From contig NZ_OY771430.1 in NCBI RefSeq assembly GCF_963674565.1, positions 124,001 through 188,000 of the forward strand: a stretch of DNA of 64,000 nt. Direction: 5' to 3'. Below are positions 16,535-25,038 of the stretch, piece by piece (position 1 is the first letter of the stretch; each line of letters begins with the position of its first letter). The position numbers were made by a program, and so were the translations under genes. The stretch is from an uncultured Carboxylicivirga sp. Lineage in GTDB: Bacteria > Bacteroidota > Bacteroidia > Bacteroidales > Marinilabiliaceae. The notes under the pieces were generated by a model. The model saw nothing but the letters and a program-made list of their open reading frames with translations, did not search any database and had not been told where the DNA came from.

Positions 16535-17173
16535 ATGAACGAAATCTATTGGAACCTTCCATTGATAGAATGGATAGGTTATTTGGCATCAACACTGGTG
16601 TTTATTTCATTGAGTCTGTCTTCTCTGGTTAAACTACGGATTTATAATTTTATCGGTTCATCCATCTTTTCGTTTTATGGCTTTTACATAGGAGCTTTAC
16701 CGGTTGGTATTATGAATCTTCTTATTGCTTTGTTTAATATCTACTATCTGCGCTTTTTGTTATTTAAAAAGGAGCGTTTTAATGTGGTTAGAGCAAATGC
16801 GGATGATGAGTTTTTGAGTCAGTATTTGCTATATCACTACAAAGATATTTGTAGGTATTTCCCTGATTTTAATCTCAACTTTAAAAATTTAAACAGTCAG
16901 GTACTGTTGGCCTTACGCGATGCAAAAGTTGCGGGTGTATTTATCGTTGGAGATGATAAAGATGGGCAGGCTGAAATTATCCTGGATTATGTAACGCCTG
17001 AATACCGTGATTATAAAACAGGTCGCTTTTTATTGCAGAAGTATCGTGAGCAATATGCTGATAAAAGTATCCAACTTCTGGTTTGTGAGTCTTCAAATAA
17101 ATCTCATATTAAGTATTTGAAAAAGATGGGATTTGTGCAAGAAGGAGAGCAGAAGTATATCCTTGAACTGTAG
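16535..17173 (+). CDS. Membrane protein with C-terminal GNAT-like domain
   Basis: A 212-residue protein with three predicted membrane segments in the first 80 residues (IEWIGYLASTLVFISLSLSS, IYNFIGSSIFSFYGFYIGAL, GIMNLLIALFNIYYLRFLLF), resembling YgjV-type inner-membrane proteins. A soluble part follows whose EIILDYVTPEYRDYKTGRFL and SHIKYLKKMGFVQEGE look like the acetyl-CoA-binding core and last strand of a GNAT acetyltransferase. The combined architecture is recognised in Bacteroidota genomes but its substrate is not known. It has its own promoter and is followed by a repeat-rich gap. Confidence 0.65.
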   Translation: MNEIYWNLPLIEWIGYLASTLVFISLSLSSLVKLRIYNFIGSSIFSFYGFYIGALPVGIMNLLIALFNIYYLRFLLFKKERFNVVRANADDEFLSQYLLYHYKDICRYFPDFNLNFKNLNSQVLLALRDAKVAGVFIVGDDKDGQAEIILDYVTPEYRDYKTGRFLLQKYREQYADKSIQLLVCESSNKSHIKYLKKMGFVQEGEQKYILEL

Positions 17174-17199
17174 TGGAGGTGTTGACTGTGTATTTGTTT

Positions 17200-17322
17200 A
17201 GTTGCAGAATTGTCGAGTTGTTTAATTGTAAATATTCAATTAAACGATTCAACAACTGTACAGTTAAACAGTTGGGCAATTTAACAATTCAACAATTGAT
17301 AATCGAATGATTGATTAATCGG
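17200..17322. repeat. Degenerate AACAATT/CAGTTG short-word repeat
   Basis: The gap between the convergent genes is built from variants of one word: GTTTAATTG, TTCAATTAAACGATT, TTCAACAACTG, AGTTAAACAGTTG, TTTAACAATTCAACAATTG. No gene, promoter or clear terminator is seen in it. Confidence 0.6.
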
Positions 17323-17330
17323 CTAATCGT

Positions 17331-17744
17331 TTACAGTTCGGCCCATATGCGAGCCAATGAAAAGCCTGGAGCATTAATATTTAAATCAAGAAAATAACCA
17401 AAGGGTGTTTGAGCCACTTCGAATTCGGCATTTTCCAACCTTATTTGAGCCGCATCGAAAACCTGTTTGGTAAAATCAACACTTGCTTTTGATTCTCCCA
17501 AATGAGCAAAGGAGTGAAGCACGATTCGTTTTGTGTTATTTTTTCGGGCAGCCCATTTTAAATGGTTCACCAGCTTTTTCTCACGACTCTTAACATCCTT
17601 TTCTTCATCAACTTCTTCAATCTGAATGCAGGCCAACAGGCAGTCTTCAAATGATCTTGCTTCACCCGGATCGGGAGCATCTTCCAGGTTTTTAACCTGT
17701 GGTGTGTAGCTGAATGATTGGGTATAAAAGATAAGTACGCGCAT
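17331..17744 (-). CDS. Stand-alone archaeal-type ThrRS editing domain
   Basis: A 137-residue protein with the whole pattern of the editing domain found at the N-terminus of archaeal threonyl-tRNA synthetase (tRNA-Thr_ED, a DTD-like fold): MRVLIFYTQSFSYTPQ at the start, CLLACIQIEEVDE, the active-site strand HSFAHLGESKA (77-87) and QTPFGYFLDLNI (112-123). In archaea the domain hydrolyses Ser-tRNA(Thr). Here it is free-standing, while the organism's ThrRS (3052-5010) is bacterial with its own N2 editing domain, so this would act in trans as a second proofreading step or as a deacylase. Genes on both sides are unrelated. Confidence 0.82.
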   Translation of the reverse strand: MRVLIFYTQSFSYTPQVKNLEDAPDPGEARSFEDCLLACIQIEEVDEEKDVKSREKKLVNHLKWAARKNNTKRIVLHSFAHLGESKASVDFTKQVFDAAQIRLENAEFEVAQTPFGYFLDLNINAPGFSLARIWAEL

Positions 17745-18053
17745 AATTTTGTGTGTTTAAGGCTAAAATAGTAATAGTTGGTAAGTTTAACAGGCAGAAG
17801 GCAGAAGTTTATGGTGTGATTTTTAACCACAATTACACAAATTTCACGAAATGAATTATAAGGTTTGCTTAAATGATAATAGTTACGAAGATAATTTGCC
17901 TTTTGTCCATAATCTTACCCGGGATACGTCTTCAGTAAAATGTGTCAAGAAAATCGAAGATATTTGAGAAGCCTGAAAGGCTGACAGTAAAAGCTGTGGG
18001 TTTTAATCCACGGTATGGTATTGTTTTCGCTCTATAATTCAAGATAATTGATA
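17745..18053. repeat. Intergenic region with REP-like hairpins
   Basis: No gene is seen here. At 17970-17982 AGCCT-gaa-AGGCT and at 17996-18011 GTGG...CCAC form two adjacent small hairpins in a GC-richer patch, the layout of REP-type intergenic elements. The rest is AT-rich DNA upstream of the ThrRS-editing-domain gene. Confidence 0.4.
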
Positions 18054-18091
18054 CAAAAAAGCTCCCCATTGTTATTCAACAAAAGGGAGCT
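18054..18091 (-). terminator. Terminator after ftcd
   Basis: Stem AGCTCCC/GGGAGCT (18060-18066 with 18085-18091), then a T-run on the minus strand, about 40 nt past the ftcd stop. Confidence 0.85.
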
Positions 18092-18131
18092 CTATTAATT
18101 CTATCTGACTTATTGTTTCTGTGCTTGAAGG

Positions 18132-19823
18132 TTATCCGATCTTCTGATTCACAATTTCCAAAATCTCTTTTTCAGCTTGTATGGATTTTTCTTCAATCAG
18201 TTTACCTTTGGTCAGGATACCTTCCACAAATTTTTTATCATCCAGACCAGAGGCGTTGATCTTAACATTTAGGTAAGCGCCCATCACGGCGCTTCTTACG
18301 CATAAAGCACCTACTCCGGCATCAGAAACAGAGTTTGGATTACCTGTTTCAGCCATGGCCCTAATCATCTCAAAGGCTTCGTATGATTTCTGCATTACCT
18401 TAAAAGGTATTTCAATGGCAAATCTGGTGGCATCATCAATTGCTTGTTTGCGATCTGCTTTTTCTTTGTCGGTTCCTTTGGGTAAACCAAAAGCATCCAT
18501 GATGCGGTTAAAAGCAAGGGTGTCCTCATCAACCAGTCGCAATAATTCACTTTGAATAGCCATTCCTTTTTCGGCCCAATCGCTGAATTCTTCCCAACGA
18601 TCGTCCCAACCGCGTTTGTGAGCCGAAAGGTTGGCCACCATAGTGCCTAAAGCCGCTCCCAATGAACCTACATAAGCCGATATGGAACCTCCACCCGGGG
18701 CTGGTGATTCTGATGCAGTTTCATCTGCAAAGGCTGTCAGGCTCATATCAATCAGCTTCTTCTTATCATCTTTCAGAATGTATTCAATAATCTTTTTATC
18801 AGGATCGAAAGGATACAGTTCATCCAATCCCATTGATTTAACAGCAATTTTAATGATTTCTCTCTCTGGTATCCCTGTCGAACGTTCCTGTTTACGAAGG
18901 AAATATTTACCTGCGTCAAGCATGGCCTGTAAAGGTACCACACCCACCATCTCTGAGCCTGTTACGCGAACGCCACGGGCATTGGCTCTTTCGTAAACGG
19001 CATCGTAGGCTACGTGCAAAGGGGTTACAGTTATATCTGTCAGGTTCATCGAGATCTGAGCAACCCCATATTCTTCAATAAACCAACCAATACCTTTCAC
19101 CGATTTCAACATACCGGGTTCCATTACCGGATTGCCTTTTTCATCTGTTACAATCTTTCCGGTAACCGGATTTCCTTCGCGTTTTACACGTCCACGCTCA
19201 CGTACATCAAAGGCAATGGCGTTGGCACGTCGGGTAGAGGTAGTGTTGAGGTTCACATTATAAGCAATCAGGAAATTACGTGCTCCAACAGCTGTTACGC
19301 CCGATTTAGCAACGCTCTCGTTCCATTCGGCAGGACCGAAATCCGGTTTCCACTCAGGCGATACAATACGCTTGGGCACTGCTTCGTATTCGCCTTCGCG
19401 GCACGATGCAAGGTTTTTGCGTTTACCTTCTTTGGCAGCAAATTCGTAACAGTAAATGGGTATATTCAATTCTGTCCCGATTCGCTCGGCCAGTTTGTGT
19501 GCGTATTGAACCGTTTCTTCCATGGTGATATTGGCTACCGGAACCAGCGGACAAACATCGGTGGCGCCAAAGCGTGGATGTGCTCCTTTGTGGTGGCGCA
19601 TATCAATCAGTTCCTGTGCCTTTTTAACAGCCTGAAAAGCTGCCTCACAGACTTCATCAGGATTGCCCACCATAGTAACAACAGTTCGGTTGGTTGCTTT
19701 CCCAGGATCAACATCAATCAGTTTAACGCCGTCTATCTTTTTAATTTCATCGGTTATCTTCTCGATGATGGTCATATCACATCCCTCACTAAAGTTTGGA
19801 ACGCATTCGATTAGTTGCTGCAT
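18132..19823 (-). CDS. ftcd: Bifunctional glutamate formimidoyltransferase / formimidoyl-THF cyclodeaminase
   Basis: A 563-residue fusion acting in the last steps of histidine degradation: it moves the formimino group of N-formimino-glutamate to tetrahydrofolate and then releases ammonia to give methenyl-THF. The N-terminal transferase (about 1-325) has IECVPNFSEGCD, RHHKGAHPRFGATDVCPL and SMNLTDITVTPLH. The C-terminal cyclodeaminase (about 350-563) has FADETASESPAPGGGSISAY and NPNSVSDAGVGALC. The domain order is the same as in mammalian FTCD. hutI lies 111 nt upstream on the same strand, the gap being filled by a short-word repeat; hutH and hutU are not in the window. Confidence 0.95.
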   Translation of the reverse strand: MQQLIECVPNFSEGCDMTIIEKITDEIKKIDGVKLIDVDPGKATNRTVVTMVGNPDEVCEAAFQAVKKAQELIDMRHHKGAHPRFGATDVCPLVPVANITMEETVQYAHKLAERIGTELNIPIYCYEFAAKEGKRKNLASCREGEYEAVPKRIVSPEWKPDFGPAEWNESVAKSGVTAVGARNFLIAYNVNLNTTSTRRANAIAFDVRERGRVKREGNPVTGKIVTDEKGNPVMEPGMLKSVKGIGWFIEEYGVAQISMNLTDITVTPLHVAYDAVYERANARGVRVTGSEMVGVVPLQAMLDAGKYFLRKQERSTGIPEREIIKIAVKSMGLDELYPFDPDKKIIEYILKDDKKKLIDMSLTAFADETASESPAPGGGSISAYVGSLGAALGTMVANLSAHKRGWDDRWEEFSDWAEKGMAIQSELLRLVDEDTLAFNRIMDAFGLPKGTDKEKADRKQAIDDATRFAIEIPFKVMQKSYEAFEMIRAMAETGNPNSVSDAGVGALCVRSAVMGAYLNVKINASGLDDKKFVEGILTKGKLIEEKSIQAEKEILEIVNQKIG

Positions 19824-19831
19824 ATATTCGT

Positions 19832-19933
19832 ATTTAAGTCAAAAACTTTCAAGTCAAAAGGATCAAGTTAATAGTCAAAAGTTAAATGTGTCAATTATCA
19901 AGATTTTAAGCTATTAACCATTAACCATTAATC
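19832..19933. repeat. Degenerate AGTCAAAA / ATTAACC short-word repeat
   Basis: The hutI-ftcd gap contains AAGTCAAAA at 19836 and 19851, AGTCAAAA again near 19873, and then CTATTAACCATTAACCATTA. It has the same style as the repeats near 17.2, 21.3 and 23.8 kb but is built from different words. Confidence 0.6.
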
Positions 19934-19934
19934 A

Positions 19935-21185
19935 TTAGCTAACAGCTACTCCATTTAATATCGTTGTTTCCACCTTATTCTCGCCATAGGCATAAGGCAG
20001 GTATTCGATTCCTGGTATCGGTTTGGTGATGATGAGGTTGGCTTTTTTACCTTTCATTATCGAGCCCAGTTCTTTATCAATTCCCATAGCATAGGCGGTG
20101 TTTTTAGTAACCGCATTGATCACTTCTTCTGGTAGCATGCGATACAGAATACTTCCCATGGACATGATCAATTGCATATTGCCTGATGGTGATGAACCTG
20201 GATTGAAATCTGAAGCCAGCGCAACAGGTAATCCGGCATCCATCATTTTGCGGGCAGGGGCATAAGCCATATTCAGGAAGAAAGCTGCTCCGGGTAAGAT
20301 GGTTGGCATGGTGCCAGAATCTTTCAGTGCGTTTATTTCTTTATCTCCGGTAAACTCCAGGTGATCGACAGATAAAGCCTTGTGTTGAACACCCACCTGA
20401 ATACCACCTGAATAATCCAGTTCGTTGGCATGTATCTTAGGTGTAAGTCCATATTTTGCAGCTGCATTGAGTATGCGGTCCGTATCAGCAACCGTAAAAA
20501 AGCCCACATCGCAAAATACATCCACATAATCGGCCAAACCTTCTTTGGCAACTGCCGGAAGCATCTCATTAATCACCAAATCAACATATTGTTCCTGTTT
20601 GCCACGATATTCCATGGGGATAGTATGGGCTCCCAGAAAAGTGGATTTGATGGTGAGGGGTGAGGCTTCTTTCAATCGGTTGATTACGCGAAGCATCTTT
20701 AACTCACTTTCGAGGGTAAGGCCATAGCCACTTTTGATCTCAACCGCTCCGGTGCCCCAGTGGATGATTTCCTTCAGTCGTAACATGGCATCTTCAAATA
20801 GCTGATCTTCGCTGGCTGTTTGCATCAGTCTGGAAGAGTTTAAGATACCTCCGCCACGGGCAGCAATCTCTTCATAGCTCAAGCCTTTGATCTTATCCAC
20901 ATACTCTACATCGCGACTTTTAGGATAAACCAGATGGGTATGCGAATCACACCAGGCAGGCAAAACCAGACGATCGGTAGCATCAATAATCTCAGTGTTG
21001 TCTGGAAAAGATTGAGCGGAAAAGTCACTCATCGTTCCAAAATTTTTAATCAATCCATCTTTCACTTCCAGCCAGGCATCATGGATAGCAGGCAGTAAGG
21101 TCATATCGCTTCCGGCCACAAAGGGACGAGTTTGATCTTCGGTCTGAATCAGGCTTTTTATGTTTTTTATTATCAGGTTATTCAT
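19935..21185 (-). CDS. hutI: Imidazolonepropionase
   Basis: HutI hydrolyses imidazolone-5-propionate to N-formimino-L-glutamate, the step before FTCD. The 416-residue amidohydrolase has the metal-binding SHTHLVYPKSRDVEY (His82, His84), VEIKSGYGLTLE, HANELDYSGG with the third His, DHLEFTGDKE, and ALASDFNPGSSPSGNM with the catalytic Asp. The length is typical. ftcd follows downstream on the same strand and these two steps are consecutive, so cotranscription is likely despite the repeat-filled 111-nt gap. Confidence 0.96.
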   Translation of the reverse strand: MNNLIIKNIKSLIQTEDQTRPFVAGSDMTLLPAIHDAWLEVKDGLIKNFGTMSDFSAQSFPDNTEIIDATDRLVLPAWCDSHTHLVYPKSRDVEYVDKIKGLSYEEIAARGGGILNSSRLMQTASEDQLFEDAMLRLKEIIHWGTGAVEIKSGYGLTLESELKMLRVINRLKEASPLTIKSTFLGAHTIPMEYRGKQEQYVDLVINEMLPAVAKEGLADYVDVFCDVGFFTVADTDRILNAAAKYGLTPKIHANELDYSGGIQVGVQHKALSVDHLEFTGDKEINALKDSGTMPTILPGAAFFLNMAYAPARKMMDAGLPVALASDFNPGSSPSGNMQLIMSMGSILYRMLPEEVINAVTKNTAYAMGIDKELGSIMKGKKANLIITKPIPGIEYLPYAYGENKVETTILNGVAVS

Positions 21186-21603
21186 GCGAATCGTGTACTC
21201 TGTTTTTGAAAAAATAAAGGTAAGGCATTCTCCAGAAGTTTGCTTATGATTTTGGTCAATTGGGATGTATGTTGTTAGTCAGTAGTTAGTAGCTAGTTGG
21301 CGAGGCAGAAGGCAGAAGCTAGGTATTAGATGTTAGATGTTAGAATTTAGGAGGGAGTGGCTCGGAATTAGGTCTTAGGTCTTAGGAATTAGGACTTCGG
21401 GCTACGGACTGTGCGCTTCGGACTCAGTGCTTCGAACTTCGGACTAACTGATCCATTCTGGTTTGTTATTAGCATGACTGTAAAGTTTTATATTTCTTAC
21501 TGTTGCGAACTTTTTTAAACCTTTAATGTTTACTTAAAACAGACAAATGGATGCACTGATTAAATGTTTTTTGAAGGTTAACTACTTAATAAATCTATAA
21601 ATC
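21186..21603. repeat. Intergenic region with TTAGxxx short-word repeat
   Basis: A 418-nt gap between divergent genes. About 21275-21440 is a degenerate tandem of TTAGATGTTAGATGTTAGAA and GGTCTTAGGTCTTAGGAATT type words, passing into GGACTTCGGGCTACGGACT. Positions 21402-21424 are identical to 23881-23903. The last 150 nt are AT-rich and presumably hold the promoter of the cytochrome gene; no exact TAnnTTTG was found. Confidence 0.6.
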
Positions 21604-21957
21604 ATGAAAAATCTACTTTATTTAGTTTTAATGCTTCCTTTTGTTTTTGCATGTTCCGAATCGTCTGATGATAAGGATATAGTTCCCGAAGTGAACGAAG
21701 AATACAATGCTGCAAAAAATTACTTTACCAATACGTTACAACCTGTAATAACAGCCAATTGTGTAAGTTGTCATACGGGACATCATAGTCAAAGTAACAG
21801 TAGTAATTATGGTGTATTAACCAATGCCATCAATAGTGCAACAAGCATGTACAACATGGTTAACTCTGGAAATATGCCCAAAGATGCAGCTAAACTTTCA
21901 CAAACCGATATCGATAAGTTTGCCGAGTTTAAGAACCTGGTGGATGCTATTGAATAA
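21604..21957 (+). CDS. Mono-haem cytochrome c-like lipoprotein
   Basis: A 117-residue lipoprotein with signal and lipobox (MKNLLYLVLMLPFVFAC, Cys17). A haem c site CVSCH (53-57) follows a short acidic linker, and Met91 in SGNMPKD is the likely sixth haem ligand, as in the small cytochromes often annotated planctomycete-type. This would be an envelope electron carrier. It is the first of three plus-strand genes with a DUF5777 barrel (37 nt downstream) and a YceI protein, a combination that suggests one redox-linked envelope module. Confidence 0.82.
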   Translation: MKNLLYLVLMLPFVFACSESSDDKDIVPEVNEEYNAAKNYFTNTLQPVITANCVSCHTGHHSQSNSSNYGVLTNAINSATSMYNMVNSGNMPKDAAKLSQTDIDKFAEFKNLVDAIE

Positions 21958-21994
21958 AGAATTCTAATGATATGTTTCTTAAAATTCCGGCATC

Positions 21995-22876
21995 ATGAAA
22001 TACAGGTTGTTGTTAATTGGAATGTTCTCAATTGTATTAACTTTTGCATCAAAGGCTCAGGAGAAGAATTTACTGGATGAGTTAAGTACCCATGATAAGG
22101 CTTCGTCGGAGCAGTATGTATCAGCCTTTAAGAGTACCCGACTGGTGCTGGGACCCACAACTGTTCAGCTATCAGCCAAGGAACTCCAATTCAGGGTTTC
22201 GCATTTGTTTGGGTTAATGAGTGATGGTATTCAGGAACTATTTGGATTGGATCAGATTTACAATGTGGACATTGCCCTTGATTATGGTATAACCAATTGG
22301 TTGTCTGCAGGAATTGCCCGTTCGAGCGATTACGATAAAACATTGCAGACAGGCGTTCAACTTGCCATACTCAAGCAAACCACTTCGGCACAATGGTTTT
22401 CGTTAAGCTATTCAGGTGGTGTGAATATTCGCACTCGAAAATATGAGATAGAAAGGCCTTTTATTGACAGGCTGGAATATGAGCACCTGGTGTTGTTATC
22501 CCGAAAGTTTAATCATCAGTTTTCGGCCCAGGTTACTCCGGGCTGGGTCTACCTTAACCGGGTTCCTACAATATCACATCCACATTCTTTATGGTATACT
22601 GCTTTGGGGGTGAGTTATGCTATAACGCCATCAACCAGCCTTAATGGTGAATATACCTTTGTGTGGCCTACGTTAAATGATGGTTTATACAATGGCGGGA
22701 AGAATGCTCTTTCGGTTGGGGTGGATATCGAAACCGGAGGACATGTCTTTCAGTTGTTTGTGACCAATGCTACGCGACTCCAGCCATCGGGGTATGCAGC
22801 TCAATGGAATAATAACGTCTTTTCTGACGGCGATATTCATTTTGGCTTTAGTATCATGCGTTCGTTCAGTTTGTAG
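21995..22876 (+). CDS. DUF5777 family outer-membrane beta-barrel protein
   Basis: A 293-residue exported protein: signal peptide MKYRLLLIGMFSIVLTFASKAQ, then alternating amphipathic strands (LVLGPTTVQLSAKELQFRVSH, NVDIALDYGITNWLSAGIAR, FSLSYSGGVNIRTRKYE, NALSVGVDIETGGHVFQLFV) ending in the aromatic-rich IHFGFSIMRSFSL, all typical of an outer-membrane barrel. The pattern FRVSHLFGLMSDG...LFGLDQIYNVDIALDYGIT is that of DUF5777. No substrate is known. It sits between the cytochrome c lipoprotein and the YceI gene, with short spacers. Confidence 0.8.
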   Translation: MKYRLLLIGMFSIVLTFASKAQEKNLLDELSTHDKASSEQYVSAFKSTRLVLGPTTVQLSAKELQFRVSHLFGLMSDGIQELFGLDQIYNVDIALDYGITNWLSAGIARSSDYDKTLQTGVQLAILKQTTSAQWFSLSYSGGVNIRTRKYEIERPFIDRLEYEHLVLLSRKFNHQFSAQVTPGWVYLNRVPTISHPHSLWYTALGVSYAITPSTSLNGEYTFVWPTLNDGLYNGGKNALSVGVDIETGGHVFQLFVTNATRLQPSGYAAQWNNNVFSDGDIHFGFSIMRSFSL

Positions 22877-22925
22877 GCACTTCGATACAGAATAGCATGT
22901 TTTTTTTACATTTAAAAGTTCAGCC

Positions 22926-23474
22926 ATGAAACAAGTAATTACAGGGTTAGCAATTTTGTTGTTGGGCAGCACAACCACCTTTTCCCAACATAAGTACAGG
23001 GCTGATAAGGGATTTGTTTCATTCTTTTCTTCGGCGCCGCTCGAAGATATCTATGCCGAAAACAAAACGGTTATTAGTCTGGTTGATCTGGCAAAACGCG
23101 AGATTGCTTTTGTGGTTACCATTTCCGATTTTCAATTTGAAAAATCGTTGATGCAGGAGCATTTCAATGAGAAGTACATGGAGTCGCATAAGTATCCGAA
23201 GGCAACTTTTGAGGGTACCATAAGCTCTCCCGACGAACTGAAGGAACCCGGTAAGTTCAAAGTTACGGTTACCGGAGAGTTAACCCTTCATGGCGTTACC
23301 AAAACGGTTGAGGTTGAGGGTGAAATCATGGTTGGTGAGTCGGAGGTTGTGGCTTCGTCGGAGTTTAAGGTGAAGCTGGAGGATTACAAAGTAAAAGTGC
23401 CGCGCCTGGTAGTCCGGAATATTGCCGAAGAAGTGCTGGTTAAAGTCAGGCTTACCTACTATCCGGTTCAGTAG
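22926..23474 (+). CDS. YceI family periplasmic protein
   Basis: A 182-residue exported protein with signal peptide MKQVITGLAILLLGSTTTFSQ and the YceI lipocalin-like fold. Signatures are FVVTISDFQFEKSLMQEHFNE, YMESHKYPKATFEG, GELTLHGVTKTVEVEGEI and the C-terminal FKVKLEDYKVKVP. YceI proteins bind isoprenoid chains such as ubiquinone-type lipids, which fits the neighbouring cytochrome. It is the last gene of the three-gene module; a long non-coding stretch follows. Confidence 0.9.
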   Translation: MKQVITGLAILLLGSTTTFSQHKYRADKGFVSFFSSAPLEDIYAENKTVISLVDLAKREIAFVVTISDFQFEKSLMQEHFNEKYMESHKYPKATFEGTISSPDELKEPGKFKVTVTGELTLHGVTKTVEVEGEIMVGESEVVASSEFKVKLEDYKVKVPRLVVRNIAEEVLVKVRLTYYPVQ

Positions 23475-24233
23475 ACATTCAGTGGGTAACATTAGTAAAC
23501 TTTTGGGACAGTAGCCATGCTGAGACCGTTCTGTTGAGATTCAACAAAGGTGAATGCAATGTATTTATATAACTCATTCAGAAAATAATATAGTTAATTG
23601 TGGCATTGCGGCTCAACGCTGCCTTGTGTATTGAATAAAACACAGACATCCCTCCGGGATTTGATTGGCGGCTTACTCAAAAACATAGCATTTACATACT
23701 ATGCTTCAACAGGCGTCCCTGCGGGACTAGCAAACGGCAGGCAAGCGGACTAGGGGCTTTGGAGTTTGTGGTCAGTAGTCACTAATTAGCTAGAGAGGCC
23801 GAGGTTAGCAGTTAGATGCTAGAACTTAGGGATTAGATGTTAGAAGTTAGAATTTAGATGTTAGGAGAGAGGTACTCGGACTACGGACTGTGCGCTTCGG
23901 ACTTCAGAATCAGTGCTTCGTACTTTATACTTTGTGCATAGGTGCTATATTCTGTTAAAACTTATCGTTGGCTGTAAGCTGCATACTATCTCTGCTACTA
24001 CTGCTTAATATATTGAAAATTAATGTTTTTGAAGTAATGCTAAAGCAGGTAAAACAGATCTACCTGTGTTTTTGGAAAGTATAGTTATGTTAGTTACTTT
24101 TAGTGGCATTAAATAAACAGTACACCATTAAAATAGTAACGCTATTAATAAGGTATACAGAGCTAATAAGGGATTGTATCTACAGTTAATGGTGGATATA
24201 AATTAGTTAGCACCAATAGTAAAACCACTTTAA
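23475..24233. repeat. 759-nt intergenic region with REP-like hairpins and TTAGxxx repeat
   Basis: No gene is seen. ATCCC-tcc-GGGAT (23648-23660) and GTCCC-tgc-GGGAC (23715-23727) are two small perfect hairpins 55 nt apart with AGCAT/ATGCT between them, a REP-like arrangement. About 23770-23930 is a degenerate TTAGATG/TTAGAA word repeat ending in the CTACGGACT...CGGACT block shared with 21402-21424. CGTTGGCTGTAAGC at 23966-23979 recurs as CGTTGGCTGCAAGC at 25158-25171. The last 200 nt are featureless AT-rich DNA. Confidence 0.6.
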
Positions 24234-24986
24234 ATGAAGACTATATTTTCAATGATTCTAAGCATGTTTCTGTTATCCAGTTGTACGGATTCGGAACTGA
24301 ATAATAACGATTGGTTTGAAATGAACCTAAAGAACAAACCTGTATACGTTAAAGAAATTTCTATCTTTTCTCTAACAGGAATGGACTCGGAACAGTATAG
24401 AGAACTATTCAACAATAAAAAATTAAGGGAATCTACTATCATAAATGAATATAGTTTTGACAGTCTTGGGTGGATAATTAATGAATATTGTCAAGTTTTC
24501 TCTGACTTGGATTCGATAAGGAAATTGACTCCAAAAGATATGAATAGGATTCCTAATGGAAAAGACTCTATAATTCTTGATTCAGACTCATTCCCTATGA
24601 AAATGCGTCATTATTTTGACAATGATTTCCTAATCAAAGAGGTTTATGAGTACCCTACTTTAAAAGGTGAAACCACCTATATCAGAAATCTACAAAAAAG
24701 AATTATTGAAAAAAGAATTGATAATATCGGAGTTGATTCACACATTAAAATCATTGAGAAATACATTTTGAATGAGAATAACGATATAATCTCTTCTTCT
24801 GAATATAAAACATTTCATCATGCACGTGATTTCAATGACACAAGTTTAAAAACAACAAAGTATCAGTATTTATATGACAAACATTATAACTGGATATTAA
24901 AGCTCGAATTCCTAAATGATACTTTAAATCGAATAACAGAAAGAGAAATCAAATATAAATTAACTACAGGTGCTAACAATAAATAA
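24234..24986 (+). CDS. Hypothetical lipoprotein with YD-like repeats
   Basis: A 250-residue protein with a lipoprotein signal (MKTIFSMILSMFLLSSC, Cys17). No enzyme motif is seen. Segments such as YSFDSLGWIINEY and YLYDKHYNWILKLEF...ITEREIKY match the loose Y-x-YD-x(2)-GNW...TEREI pattern found in many Bacteroidota lipoproteins with degenerate YD or MORN-like repeats. It is the first gene of the accessory stretch, AT-rich, with long non-coding flanks and no operon partner. The function is unknown. Confidence 0.7.
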   Translation: MKTIFSMILSMFLLSSCTDSELNNNDWFEMNLKNKPVYVKEISIFSLTGMDSEQYRELFNNKKLRESTIINEYSFDSLGWIINEYCQVFSDLDSIRKLTPKDMNRIPNGKDSIILDSDSFPMKMRHYFDNDFLIKEVYEYPTLKGETTYIRNLQKRIIEKRIDNIGVDSHIKIIEKYILNENNDIISSSEYKTFHHARDFNDTSLKTTKYQYLYDKHYNWILKLEFLNDTLNRITEREIKYKLTTGANNK

Positions 24987-25038
24987 AGGGCATAGGCTGT
25001 CAGCTTATATTTGAGAGTTTTGTGCTTATAATAAATTC

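Noticed and set aside
21275..23930. CRISPR array
   Set aside because: The repeated words are 7-10 nt, degenerate and directly adjacent, without uniform repeats and unique spacers, and no cas genes are present.
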